DNA of 64,000 nucleotides from Sorex araneus (taxonomy: Eukaryota > Chordata > Mammalia > Eulipotyphla > Soricidae), in contig NC_073308.1 of NCBI RefSeq assembly GCF_027595985.1, positions 14,476,511 through 14,540,510 of the forward strand, in the 5' to 3' direction. A program made the position numbers and the translations under genes. Below are positions 60,898 through 64,000 of the stretch, in pieces; position 1 is the stretch's first letter, and every line of letters begins with the position of its first letter. The notes beneath the pieces were generated by a model that saw only the letters and a program-made list of their open reading frames with translations, made no database searches and was not told the DNA's origin.

Positions 60898-61055
60898 GGG
60901 CCAGAAAGACAGCACAGCAATGAAGGCGCTTGCCTTGCACATGGCTGACTCGAGTACAATCCTCAGCACCAGGTAACATTCCCCTAGCACTGCCTGGAGT
61001 GATCCCCGAGTGCAGAGCCAGGAGTAAGCCCTGAGCACCACTGGTTGTCACCCTC
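60898..61055 (+). mobile_element. Diverged SINE (sense)
   Basis: GGGCCAGAAAGACAGCACAG, GCGCTTGCCTTGCACATGG, CTGGAGTGATCCCCGAGTGC and CAGAGCCAGGAGTAAGCCC. Confidence 0.85.
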
Positions 61056-61579
61056 CATGACTGTAACTTGTAAAAGGACGTAACATTCACCATACCATCC
61101 ATTATTTTTATCTATCTTCAGCGAAATCAAAGTTTTATTTAGCAAAGATGAGAGGAGGGAGGACTCCCATAAAGTAGAAGAGTTCACTCCCTGGGTTGAG
61201 ATGTGGGTGCCCCCGAGAGAACACAGCATTGCTGAGCACCCAGTCCAGTGTACAGGGTGCCCCCCCATTGCCAGCACCCAAATAGAAACCCGCCTCAGCT
61301 GCTCCCTCTGCTACCCTGCTTTCTCTGCCTTTCTGCCCCACAAGTATCTACAGAGTGGAGCCACCACCTCATCTTTGGGGTCTGATCGCTCCCAACCACA
61401 TAGTCAAGACTCCCCGGTGCTCCTGCATGCAGCCCAGTTCCATTTCTGTTGAAACCTGATAAGGACAATGTCCCCCAGCCCCCAGGTTAAAATAGGGCTG
61501 CACTCAATGCATTTCAAAAAACCAGTTGATTCTCCTTTTCTTTTCTTTTTTTTTTTTGGGGGGGGGGAATTTACATAGC

Positions 61580-61586
<7 letters not shown>

Positions 61587-61610
<24 letters not shown>

Positions 61611-61779
61611 TTTTTGCTTTTTGGGTCACACCCGGCGATGCTCAGGGGTTACTCCTGGCTCTGCACTCAGGAATCACCCCTGGCGGTGCTCAGGGGACCA
61701 TATGGGATGCTGGGAATCGAACCCGGATCGGCCGCGTGCAAGGCAAATGCCCTACCCGCTGTGCTATCGCTCCAGCCCC
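61587..61779 (-). mobile_element. Young shrew SINE (antisense)
   Basis: Preceded by (TTTA)n and near-consensus. The 15-bp TSD TACATAGCTTATTTA lies at 61572-61586 and 61780-61794. Confidence 0.96.
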
Positions 61780-61799
61780 TACATAGCTTATTTAAATAG

Positions 61800-63585
61800 A
61801 GCTGAGTACGAATTGCAATGATTCACCCAAGACATCGGGTATTGCACCAGAAATTACCTGGTACTCAAAGAAGGGGCAGGAAACAGCTTCCTGCTACCAG
61901 GGCTTGGCTTTGCCGGCAGAGAGTGTGGGTGGCCAAGCGACTGGAATCTCAGGGCCGTGCCGATGGACGTCTCGCACGGGGTGATTCTCCTTTTCATTCC
62001 TTGTTTTCTGGTATGCAGTCATCAGGCACAATCATCAGGCCAAGTCCCTAAGCAGGGCATCTGCTACCTAAACCAGACAATTCTTGTTAAGTTATCAAAC
62101 CTCCTTAACTGTGAGGGATAAAGGCAGCAAGTTTATGCAACACAACCCAACACGCACCGTTATTCTGCTCCCAAACACCATAGCAGGCAGTCTGATTATC
62201 CGATTAGGGGCGTCGGGTGGGGGAGTTCCAAAGAAATAAGACAATTTTGCCTGGGTTCAACGATTCCAGTCCCTTTCGCTTTAGTCATGGTGGATTTGAA
62301 ATGATAATAATGACCCATTTAACAAAGCTGGCAGTAATTTCTAACACCATCTAATGAGCCAACTGTGTTGATGCTTCCAGAACTCTCTGCAAGTGCCACA
62401 CTGGCTCATGGAACAGAATCAAGAGCAAATGTCTTCTGCTGAGAGCTCTGAGCCTCCCTGAGTCCAGGACCATTCTCCTCCATTTCTTCACACTGATTAT
62501 TTGCTGAACAGATGAAATGACTTGTCCTCTAGACTCCGCTCCCCTCTCCCTCCACCCCCTCAGTTTCCCTAGATCTGGGACTTCATCAGCCCCCAGTCCA
62601 GCCCCCAAGTGGGGAGTGGCGTCCAGGCTGTTAAATGTTGTATGATGGGAACGGCATTTTCAGACAAGTACCTTTTAGCCTTCCCTGCAAGGTGACACAC
62701 GTGTCCGTGCCTCCCTCTGTATTGGCATTGGGCACATTCTGTCTTCATCTCTCCTCTGCACCTACAACGCCCCGCTCACCCACAAAGCCACTCCCAGAAC
62801 TTCTGAGTTCTTAGGGTTCACCCAAGACAGCTCCATTTCAGGGTAGTCCTTGAGTTTCCTACAAAGAAGGGTCCTCTGAGACCCTCAGGCTTAAAGGCCA
62901 ACCTGAACATTAGCCAGCAGCTCCCTGCTAGACCTTCCCGACAGCTAGCGAGGGGACTTCATCCTGTCCCCATCCATTCTCGAGTTTGGGGCTCAGGGAG
63001 ATGAAGAGCTGGAGACTCAGCAGGGGCAGGGGAAGTGAGCCGCCGTCCTGCCCTCACCAGGAAGCGTCTTACTAGAACTTCTCATCTGGCAGGCTTTGTT
63101 ATTATTCTTTGCAAGTTGTACACAGATAAGTTACACTTCAGAGGGTTGAATGAAGAAGCACCTGACAACTCCCCACAGTGTGTTGACACTCTCCACACTT
63201 GTGTTCTGATTACTACCAGGGCCAGCCAGTGCCGGGTGTTCACCCCCCATGGAATCTCCTTGACTGCGAGGAAGGATAATGGCGTGGGGAGGGAAAAATG
63301 GAGCAGAGGGGCGAGGCAGGAGAGCCTCAGAGAGGGGCACAGGAGGGAGGAGGAGAGTGGGGCTGTGCAAACAGACAACTTGAGTCTAGAGAAGTGAATG
63401 AGGAGCCACCGACATGAGCAACATCAACAAGTTTCAAGTCTCTAGTACCTACGACCCTAAGTGCATGGTGAGATTCGTGGGGTTAATCTAAGTGCTGTCT
63501 GTGGCCTGCAGAGTCCAACAGAGCTTTTCTGCACCAGTGAAGGGCAGCGCTGTTAGTATGTCCATTCTCTGTGTGGGGTCAGGAA
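61800..63585. other. Intergenic stretch, nothing recognised
   Basis: Unique sequence of moderate GC content, including 62100-63400, which is free of recognisable repeats. No exon identified. Confidence 0.4.
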
Positions 63586-63589
63586 GATG

Positions 63590-63745
63590 GGATACTCCCT
63601 GGGATTGCTCTGGGCTTACTCCCAGCTGAACGCATGTTCAGAAGTCGCTCCAGTGGGGCTCAGGCCGCCCTGTGCAGTGCGAGATTGAACCAGGGTCAGC
63701 CTCATGCAAGGCAAGAGCCGTAGCCACTTGCTCTCTTCAGCCCCA
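63590..63745 (-). mobile_element. Degenerate SINE (antisense)
   Basis: GATTGAACCAGGGTCAGCCTC, ATGCAAGGCAAGAGCC and CTCTTCAGCCCC are the reverse SINE head. Confidence 0.7.
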
Positions 63746-64000
63746 GCTTGTCACTGCACTAACGAGTGGTGTGTTTGACTTGGGGGTCCATGGCTCCCAG
63801 ACCCAGCAGTCAATATCAGCCAAAAGTCCTGCTCAGCGCTGCTGGGTTTTACTCACTGCTGTGTACCTGAGTCTCTCTGGGTGTCCGAGGCACTGTCACC
63901 CACTGTCCACTCTCCTCCCCGACTCTGGTGGTCGCCCACCCTACTTCTCCTTGGGTGGGCAGCGCGGGAGCTGGTGAGCCCAGGGTTTGGGTGCTGTGGG

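Noticed and set aside
44600-64000. Search for ATF3 coding exons after the orphan promoter
   Set aside because: No segment encoding the ATF3 N-terminus or bZIP domain was seen on either strand, so ATF3 is not annotated.

Overview
This is a mammalian nuclear genomic window: spliced genes with GT/AG introns, CpG-island promoters, LINE-1 fragments, and dozens of copies of one tRNA-headed SINE. The SINE (head with a GGTTCGATCC-type B box, body with CCATATGGTCC and CAGGAGTAA, tail ending TGTGACCCAAAAAGC plus A-rich) looks like the SINE of soricid shrews, so the source is probably a shrew such as Sorex. The gene order PPP2R5A (+), PACC1/TMEM206 (-), NENF (+) matches human 1q32.3.

Layout. 1-3.9 kb: last six coding exons and 3'UTR of PPP2R5A, a PP2A B56 regulatory subunit. 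4.2-10.2 kb: complete PACC1, the proton-activated chloride channel, on the minus strand; it converges tail to tail with PPP2R5A and carries an unusual C-terminal extension. 12.4-17.5 kb: complete four-exon NENF (neudesin) with a GC-box promoter; intron 1 holds a LINE-1 copy into which a SINE later jumped. 17.5-27.2 kb: intergenic sequence with microsatellites, LINE-1 3' ends and an LTR-like purine-rich element. 27.3-33.1 kb: a decayed class II (betaretrovirus-like) endogenous retrovirus with 5' LTR, tRNA-Ile-type primer binding site, gag, dUTPase/protease, RT, RNase H/integrase and a collapsed env; no 3' LTR is visible. 33.1-43 kb: nested SINEs, a second longer SINE-related family, a long pyrimidine tract and LINE-1 3' ends. 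43.4-44.5 kb: an orphan CpG island with a perfect heat-shock element and a perfect CRE. By synteny it could be a distal ATF3 promoter, but no ATF3 coding exon was found before the window ends. 44.5-64 kb: intergenic sequence with minisatellites, two antisense LINE-1 copies and many SINEs.

The three host genes are unrelated in function: phosphatase targeting, acid-sensing anion channel, secreted heme-binding neurotrophic factor. The most unusual material is the retrovirus. It combines betaretroviral features (A AAA AAC gag-pro slip site with a foldable pseudoknot, a pro-pol slip site, dUTPase) with a primer binding site that matches tRNA-Ile rather than the usual tRNA-Lys, and a leader with a triplicated splice-donor unit. 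It is clearly defective: frameshifts, a stop in RT, a SINE inside pol, a lost zinc ligand in Gag and a deleted env. All identifications come from reading the sequence and recalled family knowledge; no database search was run.
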